Shown here: positions 41,931 through 50,923 of the stretch, in pieces
Position numbering within the stretch: position 1 is the first letter of the stretch
Layout: each line of letters opens with the position of its first letter
NCBI GenBank assembly: GCA_023393015.1
Contig: JAEWMY010000006.1
Location: 1 to 64,000 of the forward strand
Length of the DNA stretch: 64,000 nt
Source of the DNA: Spirochaetota bacterium
GTDB lineage: Bacteria; Spirochaetota; Spirochaetia; Treponematales; Treponemataceae
Direction of reading: 5' to 3'
The notes under the pieces: generated by a model
Told to the model about the DNA's origin: nothing
Database searches by the model: none
Seen by the model: only the letters and a program-made list of their open reading frames with translations
Program-made: the position numbers and the translations under genes

Positions 41931-42644
41931 TTACGTCAGCGGCGGCTTGTCCGCGTTCCGTTGCATGCACGAGGTTTCCGCGAGGAACTTCATTGCCGCC
42001 TTGCCGAGCGGTTTCTTTTTCAACTTCGCGCCTTGAACGATCGTTACGAGGTCTCCCGAGACCTCGATCGCCTGCGAATTGTTGATGGCTCGCAGGGGAA
42101 GGGTCGGACCGTATTCGTCGATGATCCTTTGCGCGGCCTTCTTGAAGGGAAAACACCCGACGTGCGGTACGGTGTAGAACGGTACCGCGCCGAGGCTCGC
42201 GTAGTCCGCGAGGTCCGGGGCCGCCGCCGGATCGTCCATGAGACGCGCGTACTCGATACTCGGCGAGAGTATCATCGACCCCGCGGATTCGCCGACGTAG
42301 GGCTTTCCCGCGCGGATTGCCTCGACGATCATCGAGCCGACGCCGGTTCGCTTGAGCTCGCGCAGGAGATGGAATACGTTTCCACCGGTCACGTAGATGA
42401 AGTCGCTCTCGCGGATCGCACGCGCGGCCGTTTCACGCGCGACGGTCGAGACGTCGAGCTCCTCGACGACGAGCCCGAGCGACTCGAGGGCCTTTTTCCC
42501 CGCGGCGACGTAAAACGTGACCTTCTCCACGGCGCTCGCGGTCGGTATGAAGGCGACCGTCTTGCCCTCGAGGGGTTCCCGAGCGAAATCCGGAAAGGCG
42601 GACGCGACGTCGGCGAACGACGACGAAAGGAATAGTCTTGTCAT
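41931..42644 (-). CDS. pepE: Peptidase E (family S51 dipeptidase)
   Basis: This 237-residue protein begins M-T-R-L-F-L-S-S-S-F. It carries F-I-Y-V-T-G-G-N-V-F-H-L-L and the nucleophile elbow V-G-E-S-A-G-S-M-I of S51 peptidases (G-x-S-A-G). An L-x-A-I-N-N-S-Q segment near the C-terminus matches the family. The E. coli enzyme cleaves Asp-X dipeptides in the cytoplasm. The start at 42644 fits the family N-terminus, and AAGGAG lies upstream. It is followed on the same strand by the rsgA leader. Confidence 0.85.
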   Translation of the reverse strand: MTRLFLSSSFADVASAFPDFAREPLEGKTVAFIPTASAVEKVTFYVAAGKKALESLGLVVEELDVSTVARETAARAIRESDFIYVTGGNVFHLLRELKRTGVGSMIVEAIRAGKPYVGESAGSMILSPSIEYARLMDDPAAAPDLADYASLGAVPFYTVPHVGCFPFKKAAQRIIDEYGPTLPLRAINNSQAIEVSGDLVTIVQGAKLKKKPLGKAAMKFLAETSCMQRNADKPPLT

Positions 42645-42741
42645 GTGTTTGCACGCTCCTTGACGAAGTGTCGCGGGCCGACCCGCGCGCTCGTCGTCGC
42701 AGTGTATCACGGCAATTACGACAACGGTATGTCATATTTGG

Positions 42742-43674
42742 TTACGCTTCGGCGATTTTTCGCGCGATTTCCCGCACGCGATCGCGGACGCGTTCGGGGC
42801 TCACGATCGATATCGTGTCGCCGTAGGAGAGGAGATACCGGTACAAACGCTCCTCTTCGGGTTGTACGCATCGGACGACGAGCGCGCCGTCTTCACGGAC
42901 GCCGATTTCCCCCGAGGCGTGACGTTCCTCCACCATCGCGCGCGCAGCCGGTTTCGCGACGAATACCACCTCGATGAGTCGGTCGTTGTCGAAGGTCGGT
43001 CGATCGAGGAGGAATTGCCGGTATGTCTTGTCCCTCCGGCGGAATCGCGCGGCCTCGACGCGAGGGTCCCGTATCCTTCCCAACCGAAAGAGTCGGAAAT
43101 CCTCCCTGAGGCGACAAAAGGCGAACAGGTACCATGCTCCCCATTGCAGGACGAGCGTCATCGGCTCGACCGTGCGTTCGGTCGGCTCTTCCCTGTGTCC
43201 GGTATAGCGGAACGTGACGGGGTTTCGCCGGGTGATAGCGCTCTCGAACAGGGCGATTTTCTCCGACAGCGCCGAATCCTTTCCCGCGGTCAGGGAGTAG
43301 TCGATGCAGAAGACGTTTTCGCGCTCGACCGCCGCCTCGCGGAGCGAGCGCGGAAGGAGGCTCCGCACGCGGGCCAGGGAATCCGAAAACCTGCTGTCGC
43401 CGAAGGCGCTCTCGGCCCCGCGCAGGGCTGTCAGGAGGTTCAAAAAATCGTCGTTCGAAAAAAGTCCGTTGCGGATCTTGTAGTCGGGGACGATGCCGTA
43501 TCCGCCCGACTTTCCCGTCTGCGCGTAGACCGGAATACCCGCAAGGTTGAGCGAATCCATGTCGCGCTGAATGGTGCGTACGGATACGGAAAACCTGTCC
43601 GCCAACTCCCGCGCCGGAACCATTTCCCGGTCGAGCAATATGACGACGATGGCGAGCAGCCGGTCAATTCGCAT
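42742..43674 (-). CDS. YafY-type HTH/WYL transcriptional regulator
   Basis: This 310-residue protein has an N-terminal DeoR-like winged helix (R-I-D-R-L-L-A-I-V-V-I-L-L-D-R..., F-S-V-S-V-R-T-I-Q-R-D-M-D). The middle WYL domain has W-G-A-W-Y-L-F-A-F-C-R-L-R-E-D-F-R-L-F-R-L-G-R-I, and a WCX-like C-terminus follows. Such regulators sense ligands or nucleotides through the WYL domain. It is divergent from the hemerythrin-like gene (139 bp between them), which may be its target. Confidence 0.88.
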   Translation of the reverse strand: MRIDRLLAIVVILLDREMVPARELADRFSVSVRTIQRDMDSLNLAGIPVYAQTGKSGGYGIVPDYKIRNGLFSNDDFLNLLTALRGAESAFGDSRFSDSLARVRSLLPRSLREAAVERENVFCIDYSLTAGKDSALSEKIALFESAITRRNPVTFRYTGHREEPTERTVEPMTLVLQWGAWYLFAFCRLREDFRLFRLGRIRDPRVEAARFRRRDKTYRQFLLDRPTFDNDRLIEVVFVAKPAARAMVEERHASGEIGVREDGALVVRCVQPEEERLYRYLLSYGDTISIVSPERVRDRVREIARKIAEA

Positions 43675-43813
43675 GTCCGTCGTTCCTTTGTTTTTCGGTC
43701 GGAAGATAAGTCATTGGACCGTGAGTATACCACGAACGCGAAATGTCGCGCGCGTTGCAAAAGCGACGGACTGTTTCCGAAGCGCGGTGTATGTTACGGT
43801 AAAGGAAGTATAT

Positions 43814-44284
43814 ATGAACGTACACCTGATACGCGATTTGAACGCCGAGCACTCGATCCTCATGGCGACGCTCGAGGCGATACGCGCGCGGGGAGCGCTC
43901 GACGGGGAAACGCGCGTCCTCCTCGCGCGGGCGCGGGCGGCCCTCGTGGCGCATCTCGACAAGGAAGAGCGCGAGTTCTACCCGGTGATGCGGGCGGCGG
44001 CGGAAGATAACGAAGTACTTCGGGATACCCTGCGGGTAATGGGCCAGGAGATGGACGCCATCGCCGCGAGCGCCCTTCAGGCGATCGATTCGTGGATCGA
44101 CGGAGTGAGCGGAACGGGCGGAGTGAGCGGAACTGACGGCGCGGATAACGCGGACTCCGCGTCCTTTTCCGAGTCGTTCGACGCCTTCGTCTCCCTGTTG
44201 ACTGACCGCATCCAGCGGGAAGAGCGCTCCCTGTACGCGAGGTACCTCAAGCTCGCCGCGCGCGCGGTCGCGCGATCAGGATAG
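43814..44284 (+). CDS. Hemerythrin-like (HHE) domain protein
   Basis: This 156-residue helical protein shows the HHE pattern: an early H-S-I-L (His13) in the first helix, H-L-D-K-E-E-R-E-F-Y-P in the second, and I-Q-R-E-E-R-S-L-Y in the last. Such proteins bind a di-iron centre or sense oxygen or nitric oxide. A low-complexity Gly/Ser/Thr loop (S-G-T-G-G-V-S-G-T-D-G, about 100-115) interrupts helix 3 and 4. AAAGGAAG lies 6 nt before the ATG. It is divergent from the WYL regulator. Confidence 0.75.
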   Translation: MNVHLIRDLNAEHSILMATLEAIRARGALDGETRVLLARARAALVAHLDKEEREFYPVMRAAAEDNEVLRDTLRVMGQEMDAIAASALQAIDSWIDGVSGTGGVSGTDGADNADSASFSESFDAFVSLLTDRIQREERSLYARYLKLAARAVARSG

Positions 44285-44307
44285 GGACAGCCCCCGGGGT
44301 TTTCGAG

Positions 44308-44336
44308 TTGACTCTCCGCGCGGATCGTCCTAGACT
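44308..44336 (+). promoter_or_regulatory. Promoter abutting the first MFS gene
   Basis: -35 TTGACT (44308-44313), a 17-nt spacer and -10 TAGACT (44331-44336). The ATG follows after 8 nt with no ribosome-binding site, which suggests a leaderless mRNA. Confidence 0.55.
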
Positions 44337-44344
44337 TCGGCTCC

Positions 44345-45574
44345 ATGAACCGTATCGAAAAAACGACGATCGAAAAAACGACCCCGGAACTGAAACTGTA
44401 CCTCGCGGCCCTCGCCCTGACGGCGCTTGCCCTCAGCTTCACCTCGGACCCGATATCCAACTATTTCAAGGACGCCTATAACGCGACGGCCTACCAACGA
44501 GGGCTTATCGAGTTCCCCCGCGAATTGCCGGGAGTGCTGACGACCTTCGTGATCGCGCTCCTCGCGGGCTTCAGCGACATCCGCATCGCGGTCATCGCCC
44601 AGGGCCTCGGCATCGTCGGTATAACCGTCCTCGGGCTCTCGACGCCGACGTTCTCCGTCATGCTCGTCTTTATCTTCGTGAACTCGCTCGGTCAGCACCT
44701 CTTCATGCCCCTGCAGGACTCCATCGGGATGAACCTCGTGAGGAAGGGCAAGCTCGGCACACGCATGGGCCAGTTCAAGGGTGTGACCACGGCCTTCCAG
44801 ATGATCGGCGCCCTCGTCGTGTTCACGGGCTTCCGCCTCGGCCTTTTCAGCTTTACCTCGCGCGTGAAGTGGCCCTTCGTCGTCGGGGCGGCGCTTCTCA
44901 CGTGCGTCGCCGTCGTCCTCGTCGCGCTCGACCGGATGCTCAAGAACGAGCGGGTCGTCCACGAGCGGACTCGCTTCGTCCTGCGGAAGGAGTACTCGCT
45001 TTACTACGTACTCGTCGTCATGTTCGGGGTGCAAAAGCAGATCATGCTCGTGTACGGCCCCTGGGTCATCATCGACATCCTCGGGAAGGGCGCCGACACG
45101 ATCGCCCTGCTCGGCATATTCGGCGCCTTTCTCGGTATCTTTTTCATCCCCGCCCTCGGGCGCTGGCTCGACCGCTTCGGGATCAAGACGATGCTCTACG
45201 CCGACGCGCTCTCGTTCATCGGCGTGTACGTGCTGTACGGGCTCGTTTCCGGCGGATACGTCTCGGGCTCCCTCGCGACGACCGGCTGGCCCGTCGTCCT
45301 CGCGTACGCCGTCTTCGTCTTCGACCGCATGTCCACGCAGATGGGATTGATCCGTACCGTGTACCTCCGCACCATAGCGGTACATCCCGCCGACGTCACG
45401 GCGACGCTCTCGCTCGGCCTTTCCCTCGACCACGTCGTCTCCATTACGTGCGCCTTCGCCGGGGGGATCGTCTGGACCGTCGCCGGACCCCAGTGGCTCT
45501 TTTACCTCGCCGCGGCCCTTTCTCTCGTGAACCTCTGGGTCGCGATCCGGGTGAAACTGCCCGAAGGCGCCTGA
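44345..45574 (+). CDS. MFS transporter
   Basis: This 409-residue protein has about eleven to twelve membrane helices arranged in two halves. A charged cytoplasmic loop in the middle reads D-R-M-L-K-N-E-R-V-V-H-E-R-T-R-F. G-R-W-L-D-R-F-G-I-K occurs at the position of the family loop motif in the second half. The substrate cannot be told. It has its own promoter and is followed after 67 bp by a second MFS gene that also has its own promoter. Confidence 0.8.
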   Translation: MNRIEKTTIEKTTPELKLYLAALALTALALSFTSDPISNYFKDAYNATAYQRGLIEFPRELPGVLTTFVIALLAGFSDIRIAVIAQGLGIVGITVLGLSTPTFSVMLVFIFVNSLGQHLFMPLQDSIGMNLVRKGKLGTRMGQFKGVTTAFQMIGALVVFTGFRLGLFSFTSRVKWPFVVGAALLTCVAVVLVALDRMLKNERVVHERTRFVLRKEYSLYYVLVVMFGVQKQIMLVYGPWVIIDILGKGADTIALLGIFGAFLGIFFIPALGRWLDRFGIKTMLYADALSFIGVYVLYGLVSGGYVSGSLATTGWPVVLAYAVFVFDRMSTQMGLIRTVYLRTIAVHPADVTATLSLGLSLDHVVSITCAFAGGIVWTVAGPQWLFYLAAALSLVNLWVAIRVKLPEGA

Positions 45575-45605
45575 CGGACGAAGGGTTCCGGCCGCGCGAT
45601 ACCGT

Positions 45606-45634
45606 TTGACTCCGTATTTCCGGCGCGGTATCTT
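45606..45634 (+). promoter_or_regulatory. Promoter abutting the second MFS gene
   Basis: -35 TTGACT (45606-45611), a 17-nt spacer and -10 TATCTT (45629-45634). The ATG at 45642 is only 7 nt downstream, and no ribosome-binding site is visible. Confidence 0.55.
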
Positions 45635-45641
45635 GAACGGC

Positions 45642-47000
45642 ATGAAAGGCTGGAAGGCCAGAACGGCCCTGTTTCTCGCGGGGCAGACGGTGTCCCTCTT
45701 CGGGTCGTCGCTCGTGCAATACGCGATCATGTGGCACCTCACGCTCGAAACCCGTTCGGGTTCGGTGATGACCGGCTACATCATCGCGGGATTCCTGCCG
45801 TCGATACTCCTCGCGCCCTTCGCGGGCGTCTGGGCCGACCGCTATGACCGGAAGCGGCTCATCGCCCTCGCGGACGGATTCATAGCCGTCGTGAGCCTCG
45901 CCGCCGCATTCTTCCTGCGCTCGGGCGTTGCCGCGCTTCCCCTCTTCTTCGCGGTCGCGGCCCTCCGGTCGCTCGGCTCGGCCGTGCATCAACCCGCCGT
46001 CGGCGCCTTTTTGCCCCGCATCGTTCCCCGCGAGGAGCTCATGCGCGTCAACGGCATAAACGGCGGCATCCAGAGCGCCCTCATGCTCGTCTCTCCGGTC
46101 GCCGCTGGAGTGCTCCTCGCGGTTGCCGACGTTCCCTCGATATTCCTCATCGACGTCGCGACGGCGGCCCTCGCCATCGCCATCCTGCTCGCCTTCGTCC
46201 GCGAGCGGTCCGCCGCCACCGAAAGCCCGACGTCGGCCGGCGTTACCGCCGCCGCTGAAGGCTCGTCGTCGGCCGGTGCCGCCGCCACCGAAAGCCCGAC
46301 GTCGGCCGGCGTTACCGCCGCCGCTGAAGGCTCGTCTCCCGCGGAAACGACTTCCGACGCCGCGACCGGTCATTTCCGCGAAATACTCGACGGCCTCGCG
46401 TACATCAGGGGTCACCGCTATCTCATGTCGTTTTTCCGCTACATGGGCGCGCTTTTCTTTCTCGTGTCGCCCGCGGCCTTCCTTACCACCGTGCAGACGG
46501 CCCGCTCGTTCGGCGGCGAGGTGTGGCGTCTCACCGCGCTCGAGATCGTCTTTTCCGTCGGGATGATGGCGGGAGGCGCCGCCATCGCCGCATGGGGCGG
46601 CTTCGAAAACCGGATGCGCACGATCAGGCTCGGGAACCTCGTCATGGCCGTTTGCACGCTCGGCCTCGCGGCGAGCCCGCTCTTGCCCGCGCCCGCGGGC
46701 TTCGCCGCCTATCTCGCGTTCATGGGCGCGTTCGGCATCGCCATCCCGCTCCTGAACACGCCCTCGACCGTGCTCCTGCAGGAACACGTCGAGGATGCCT
46801 ACCTCGGACGCGCCTTCGCCGTGTTCACGATGGTGTCGAGCTCCCTCATGCCGGTCGCCATGCTCGTTTTCGGGCCCGTCGCCGACATCGTCAGCGTCGA
46901 ACTCGTGCTCGCCGTCTCCGGCTCGCTCCTCCTCGTCCTCGGCCTTACCGCGCTCACGCACAAGCGGCTCATGGAGGCGGGCGAGCCGGTGGCGCGGTGA
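45642..47000 (+). CDS. MFS efflux transporter (MFS_3/EntS-like)
   Basis: This 452-residue protein has twelve predicted helices. The N-terminal half has F-G-S-S-L-V-Q-Y-A-I-M-W-H-L-T and the loop motif G-V-W-A-D-R-Y-D-R-K-R-L, as in macrolide and enterobactin exporters. Q-P-A-V-G-A-F-L-P-R-I-V-P-R-E-E-L-M-R-V-N is also typical. The central cytoplasmic loop (about 190-245) contains a 23-residue in-frame duplication rich in Ala/Ser/Thr. The start at 45642 is the first methionine before the fold. It converges on the SGNH gene, 15 bp away. Confidence 0.82.
   Translation: MKGWKARTALFLAGQTVSLFGSSLVQYAIMWHLTLETRSGSVMTGYIIAGFLPSILLAPFAGVWADRYDRKRLIALADGFIAVVSLAAAFFLRSGVAALPLFFAVAALRSLGSAVHQPAVGAFLPRIVPREELMRVNGINGGIQSALMLVSPVAAGVLLAVADVPSIFLIDVATAALAIAILLAFVRERSAATESPTSAGVTAAAEGSSSAGAAATESPTSAGVTAAAEGSSPAETTSDAATGHFREILDGLAYIRGHRYLMSFFRYMGALFFLVSPAAFLTTVQTARSFGGEVWRLTALEIVFSVGMMAGGAAIAAWGGFENRMRTIRLGNLVMAVCTLGLAASPLLPAPAGFAAYLAFMGAFGIAIPLLNTPSTVLLQEHVEDAYLGRAFAVFTMVSSSLMPVAMLVFGPVADIVSVELVLAVSGSLLLVLGLTALTHKRLMEAGEPVAR
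46210..46336 (+). repeat. In-frame tandem duplication in the MFS central loop
   Basis: A 58-nt stretch (46210-46267) recurs identically at 46279-46336, a period of 69 nt (23 codons). The repeated peptide is A-A-T-E-S-P-T-S-A-G-V-T-A-A-A-E-G-S-S. The perfect identity points to a recent slippage or unequal-crossover event. Confidence 0.9.
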
Positions 47001-47015
47001 GGCGAAAGGAGTTGG

Positions 47016-47927
47016 TTACTCCCGCGAGGGAAGACCGAACTCGCCGTTCGCGAAGGGTTCCAGTATGTCTTTCCTGATGATATCGGCGAATTTCTCGGCT
47101 CCGTAAACGTTAAGATGGTCCTGGTCTTTAAAAAGATTTGGCTGCCCATCGAATGTATGCGTATAGTCGAGAACGGGAACGCCGTGCTTTGCGAATACTT
47201 CGTCGGCCCCGTAGGAAAGGGGCTCTACGATGATAGAGTACTCTTCTGTCAGGGGGTATTTTATGCCAACTGCGGTAATGCCCCGTTCGGCGCAGAGCGA
47301 AAGTATGTCGTTAAGGGCCGTATCGTTGCGCACCGAGGTTTCCGTACCGGGGAATTGTTGTTTCGACCGTTTGCTCGTTTTGGTAAAGCGTATCTCCCCG
47401 GTAAAGTCAGACCATTTCGTGCGTTCTCTATCGGAGCGAGCTACTTTTCCGCGAAATAGAGACTTAATGCGGGAGCGGATGACATCGCGTACCTTTGGGT
47501 TAAGGAGAACGAAATAACGGGCGACGAATCTTCTCTCGAACCACTCAATGGGATTTCCGAAGGTGGTCGGGGTAGAGAAGAACACGGAGCGATCCGCGTT
47601 GTTATTGTCCTCACGATACAGGGAAAGGGTATGGTCGTCCGCTGATATGATGAGAAGTCTCGCGGAAGATCGTTTCGCGAGGAAGCTCGCCTTCAGGAGC
47701 ATATCCTCATACGAGTCGCTTTCCTCACCGAGATTATACGCCCCGATTGGTTCAAGGAAGTCAATCAAAGCGGCGGCATGGGAGTCGCCGAGCAGATATG
47801 CTTCGTAGTCCAGGCTTATCGCCTCGTAGGAGCGGAAATAGGCATTATTGGCGAAGACGAGAAGGCCCGCGTTTACCATAAGGAGGATCGCGGCGAAAAC
47901 GGCCCCATGCGCGATAAAACGTCTCAT
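47016..47927 (-). CDS. SGNH-fold partner of an MBOAT acyltransferase
   Basis: This 303-residue protein has an N-terminal membrane anchor (about 6-27) and an SGNH/DHHW-like extracytoplasmic domain. G-D-S-H (47-50) holds the nucleophile Ser, and D-H-L-N-V-Y-G near the C-terminus supplies the Asp-x-x-His. Such proteins transfer acyl groups delivered by an MBOAT partner to polysaccharide. It lies 8 bp after the MBOAT gene. The start at 47927 is chosen because the anchor begins there and AGGGGG precedes it. Confidence 0.8.
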   Translation of the reverse strand: MRRFIAHGAVFAAILLMVNAGLLVFANNAYFRSYEAISLDYEAYLLGDSHAAALIDFLEPIGAYNLGEESDSYEDMLLKASFLAKRSSARLLIISADDHTLSLYREDNNNADRSVFFSTPTTFGNPIEWFERRFVARYFVLLNPKVRDVIRSRIKSLFRGKVARSDRERTKWSDFTGEIRFTKTSKRSKQQFPGTETSVRNDTALNDILSLCAERGITAVGIKYPLTEEYSIIVEPLSYGADEVFAKHGVPVLDYTHTFDGQPNLFKDQDHLNVYGAEKFADIIRKDILEPFANGEFGLPSRE

Positions 47928-47935
47928 GCCGCCCC

Positions 47936-49390
47936 CTAAAATTGGAAGTAGATAAACTCGATCGACTCGGAGAAGTTGCCGAGGAAATAGATTAAAAAAA
48001 GGATGCAGAGATAGGCAGCCCACCGAAGCGCGCGGGAGCGAACGGCGCGAAGCCGCGCCAGGGGATAGGCGTCATTCCTGCCCGTCCATTCTGCAACGAT
48101 AAAAGCGAGTAAGCAAGCCGCGAGAAACGGCAGTCGATGCGAGCCGGGAAAGATCGGCGACGAAAACAACGAAGGCGACGCTATTTCCGATAAGTACGCC
48201 AACGCGTCTCCGACGCTTTTCGCGCGGAAAAAGACCCAACCTGTCAAGGTTGCGGCGAACGTCCCGCAGATGGAGAGCGTCTCGATCACTGTCGGGAGCC
48301 GTCTTCCCTGGGCGACGGTCCCGAGATGCGTTCTGTTACGCGATGATAATAACAGGGGGATAAAGTACGCGGCGTTCAGCGCGCCCCATACGACAAACGT
48401 CCAATTCGCTCCGTGCCAAAACCCGCTGACGATGAAAATTATAAGGGTGTTCCTGACGCTCGTCCACTTCCCTCTTTTGCTTCCGCCGAGGGGGAAATAC
48501 AGGTAGTCCCGGAACCACGTCGAGAGGGAAATATGCCAACGCCGCCAGAACTCCGCGATATCGCGCGAGAAGTAGGGGTAGGCGAAATTGCGCATAAGCG
48601 AAAATCCGAACAGCTTCGCCGTACCGATAGCGATGTCGGAATACCCCGAGAAATCTCCGTAGATCTGGAATGCGAAAAGGACCGCGCCGACGACGAGCGC
48701 GCTCGCGGAGTACGCGCCGTGGTTTGCGAATATCTCGTTCACCATGGGCGCGCACGCGTCGGCAATCACCACTTTCTGGACAAGGCCCCACGCGATTTGC
48801 GTCAATCCGTCGACCGCGTCGTCATAGGAAAATTTCCGCCGCTTGAGGAATTGCGGCAGGAAATTCGTCGCGCGTTCTATCGGTCCCGCGACGAGTTGGG
48901 GAAAGAACGTCACGTACGAGGCGAAGGCGACGAAATCCCCCGTGGGCTTCATCGCCTTGCGATACACGTCTATCGAATAGCTCATCGTCTGGAAGGTATA
49001 GAAACTTATTCCGACCGGCAGGATAACCTTAAGCGTTCCGAGTTCGATAGGCCTTCCCAGAAACGTGAACACCGACTCGAGGTTGTCGACGAAAAAATTG
49101 AAGTACTTGAAGAAGCCGAGGAGTCCCAGGTTGCAGGCGACGCTCAGGGCGAGAAGAAGTTTCCGTTGCCTTGTGTTATCCGTTTTCCCGAGACCTATCC
49201 CTACGTAATAATCGACGACGGTACTTATAAACAGGAGCGAAAGGAAACGATAATCCCACCATCCATAGAACACGTAGCTCATTACGAGCAGAAACGCGTT
49301 TTGCGCCTTCAGGTTGCGGTTAAACGCGAACCAGTAGAAAAAAAAGACGAGGGGTACGAATAGGGCGAAGTCTATCGAGTTAAAGCTCAT
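47936..49390 (-). CDS. MBOAT O-acyltransferase (AlgI-like)
   Basis: This 484-residue protein has about ten membrane helices. It shows the AlgI/PatA-type signatures: F-Y-T-F-Q-T-M-S-Y-S-I-D-V-Y-R, F-F-P-Q-L-V-A-G-P-I, F-W-R-R-W-H-I-S-L-S-T-W-F-R-D-Y-L-Y-F-P-L-G-G and the catalytic-His block F-W-H-G-A-N-W-T-F. It moves acetyl groups across the inner membrane for polysaccharide O-acetylation. With the SGNH partner it probably modifies the rhamnose-containing glycan encoded next door. AGGAAAG lies upstream of the ATG. Confidence 0.92.
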   Translation of the reverse strand: MSFNSIDFALFVPLVFFFYWFAFNRNLKAQNAFLLVMSYVFYGWWDYRFLSLLFISTVVDYYVGIGLGKTDNTRQRKLLLALSVACNLGLLGFFKYFNFFVDNLESVFTFLGRPIELGTLKVILPVGISFYTFQTMSYSIDVYRKAMKPTGDFVAFASYVTFFPQLVAGPIERATNFLPQFLKRRKFSYDDAVDGLTQIAWGLVQKVVIADACAPMVNEIFANHGAYSASALVVGAVLFAFQIYGDFSGYSDIAIGTAKLFGFSLMRNFAYPYFSRDIAEFWRRWHISLSTWFRDYLYFPLGGSKRGKWTSVRNTLIIFIVSGFWHGANWTFVVWGALNAAYFIPLLLSSRNRTHLGTVAQGRRLPTVIETLSICGTFAATLTGWVFFRAKSVGDALAYLSEIASPSLFSSPIFPGSHRLPFLAACLLAFIVAEWTGRNDAYPLARLRAVRSRALRWAAYLCILFLIYFLGNFSESIEFIYFQF

Positions 49391-49759
49391 GCGGTCTTTC
49401 CTGCTCAGATTTTCGGTATGTATGATTGCGATTTCCGCAAAAAACGCTCGTAATTGGTAACGTAGGTCAATCCTTTCTATAACAGGAACCGATCAAAATG
49501 CATCCGTTAGTTTTCCGAGGTCAATTTATTACATTATAGCAGGCATCTACGAAATGGTGATGAAAAACCGGGAGTTTTTACGTAATTTTTTCTTCTGTTG
49601 TCTCACCTGATAATTGTAGAATTACCGAGGTTTACGGTTAGACAATCTTTTTTTATGTGTGTTATAATCCGAGTTGATGAAAGACGCGTAATCTCGCGTA
49701 ATATTTGTTTCGCTCCTTACTCTAGTTGTTTGGAAATAACCGTTAACAAACAGGAATAC
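49391..49759. other. AT-rich divergent intergenic region
   Basis: It separates the MBOAT gene (minus) from the WbsX-like gene (plus). It is clearly AT-richer than the chromosome around it. A plus-strand promoter is visible (49639-49668). Two similar stretches start with GGTCAAT and end with TATA(A/G)CAGG (from about 49467 and 49521). I see no gene. Confidence 0.5.
49639..49668 (+). promoter_or_regulatory. Promoter of the WbsX-like gene
   Basis: -35 TAGACA (49639-49644), an 18-nt spacer with a T-run, and -10 TATAAT (49663-49668). The leader is about 85 nt. Confidence 0.5.
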
Positions 49760-50923
49760 ATGAAAATAATAGCTTTTTATCTCCCTCAGTTTCACGCAAT
49801 CCCTGAAAATGACGCGTGGTGGGGGGCAGGGTTTACTGAGTGGACAAACACGAAAAAGGCGGTTCCCCTGTTCAAGGGACACTATCAACCAAAGACACCC
49901 TTGAACGAAAATTACTATAATCTACTCGATACAAAGACTATTCAGTGGCAGTGTGAATTGGCTCGAAAATATGGAGTGTGGGGATTTTGCTTTTATCATT
50001 ATTGGTTCAAGGATGGGAAAAAGCTTCTTGAGAAACCCGTTGAACTCTTTCTCGCCAGTAAGGAATGCAATCAGAACTTCTGTCTCTGTTGGGCAAACGA
50101 AAACTGGACGCGTTGCTGGGATGGTAAGGATAAAGAAGTCCTGATGGAACAGGATTATGGCAACGAGAAGGACTGGAAGGCGCATTTTGATTACTTACTA
50201 CCGTTTTTTCTAGACTCAAGATATATATTCAATGATGGCAAGCCTGTTTTCGTGATATATAAACCAGAATACATACCCATGCTTCAGGAGATGGTGACGT
50301 TTTGGAATCAGCAGGCAAAAATGAATGGACTGGAGGGGATTTCCATTGTTTCTCAGTTCCCTTCGCCGAAAGAGGAACTTGCAAAAATCGATTCGGTCAT
50401 CGACTACCAAATTCAGTTTGAGCCTATGTATACGCTTGCCTACGAATACATAAAAAAAAGCAATTATGCATCGATGTTTACAAAAAAGCCTGTCGCCGTC
50501 GCCTTGTATTTATTCAAAAGAGTTATAAGAATCATCCATAAGCGCATGTTAAAAATGCCTTTGTTGAAAGTTACGAAAAGACCATTCCCTTTGTCCTATG
50601 ATTCGGTTTGGGAATTAATAGTTTCTCGGGAACGTTTAAATCAGAAATTCATTCCCGGAGCTTTTACCGATTGGGATAATAGCGCCCGTCGTGGAGTTGA
50701 AGGTAGGATGTTTAAGGGGAGTACTCCCGATAAATACAAAAAGTACTTGAGTAAACTCATACGACAATGTACGGGGAACGCCCCGACTGATCTTCTGTTT
50801 ATTACGGCATGGAATGAATGGGCTGAAGGTTCTTATCTTGAACCCGACGAGAAGAATAAATACGGATACTTACAGGCAACTCTAGATGCGCTATGTGAAA
50901 ATGGAGATTTTTCCGCAAATTGA
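49760..50923 (+). CDS. WbsX-like glycan enzyme (GH99-like fold)
   Basis: This 387-residue protein begins M-K-I-I-A-F-Y-L-P-Q-F-H-A-I-P-E-N-D. It continues with W-W-G-A-G-F-T-E-W-T-N, F-C-F-Y-H-Y-W-F, C-W-A-N-E-N-W-T-R and a late T-A-W-N-E-W-A-E-G. These are the hallmarks of the WbsX/GH99-like family found in O-antigen and capsule loci. It may transfer or trim sugars; the activity is unproven. Its GC content is about 40%, far below the neighbours, which indicates recent acquisition. The start at 49760 fits the family N-terminus, and AGGAA lies 5-6 nt upstream. Confidence 0.88.
   Translation: MKIIAFYLPQFHAIPENDAWWGAGFTEWTNTKKAVPLFKGHYQPKTPLNENYYNLLDTKTIQWQCELARKYGVWGFCFYHYWFKDGKKLLEKPVELFLASKECNQNFCLCWANENWTRCWDGKDKEVLMEQDYGNEKDWKAHFDYLLPFFLDSRYIFNDGKPVFVIYKPEYIPMLQEMVTFWNQQAKMNGLEGISIVSQFPSPKEELAKIDSVIDYQIQFEPMYTLAYEYIKKSNYASMFTKKPVAVALYLFKRVIRIIHKRMLKMPLLKVTKRPFPLSYDSVWELIVSRERLNQKFIPGAFTDWDNSARRGVEGRMFKGSTPDKYKKYLSKLIRQCTGNAPTDLLFITAWNEWAEGSYLEPDEKNKYGYLQATLDALCENGDFSAN

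Noticed and set aside
45444..46961. A 505-codon minus-strand frame opposite the MFS genes
   Set aside because: Highly charged, repetitive composition without domains; both MFS genes beneath it have clear transporter signatures.
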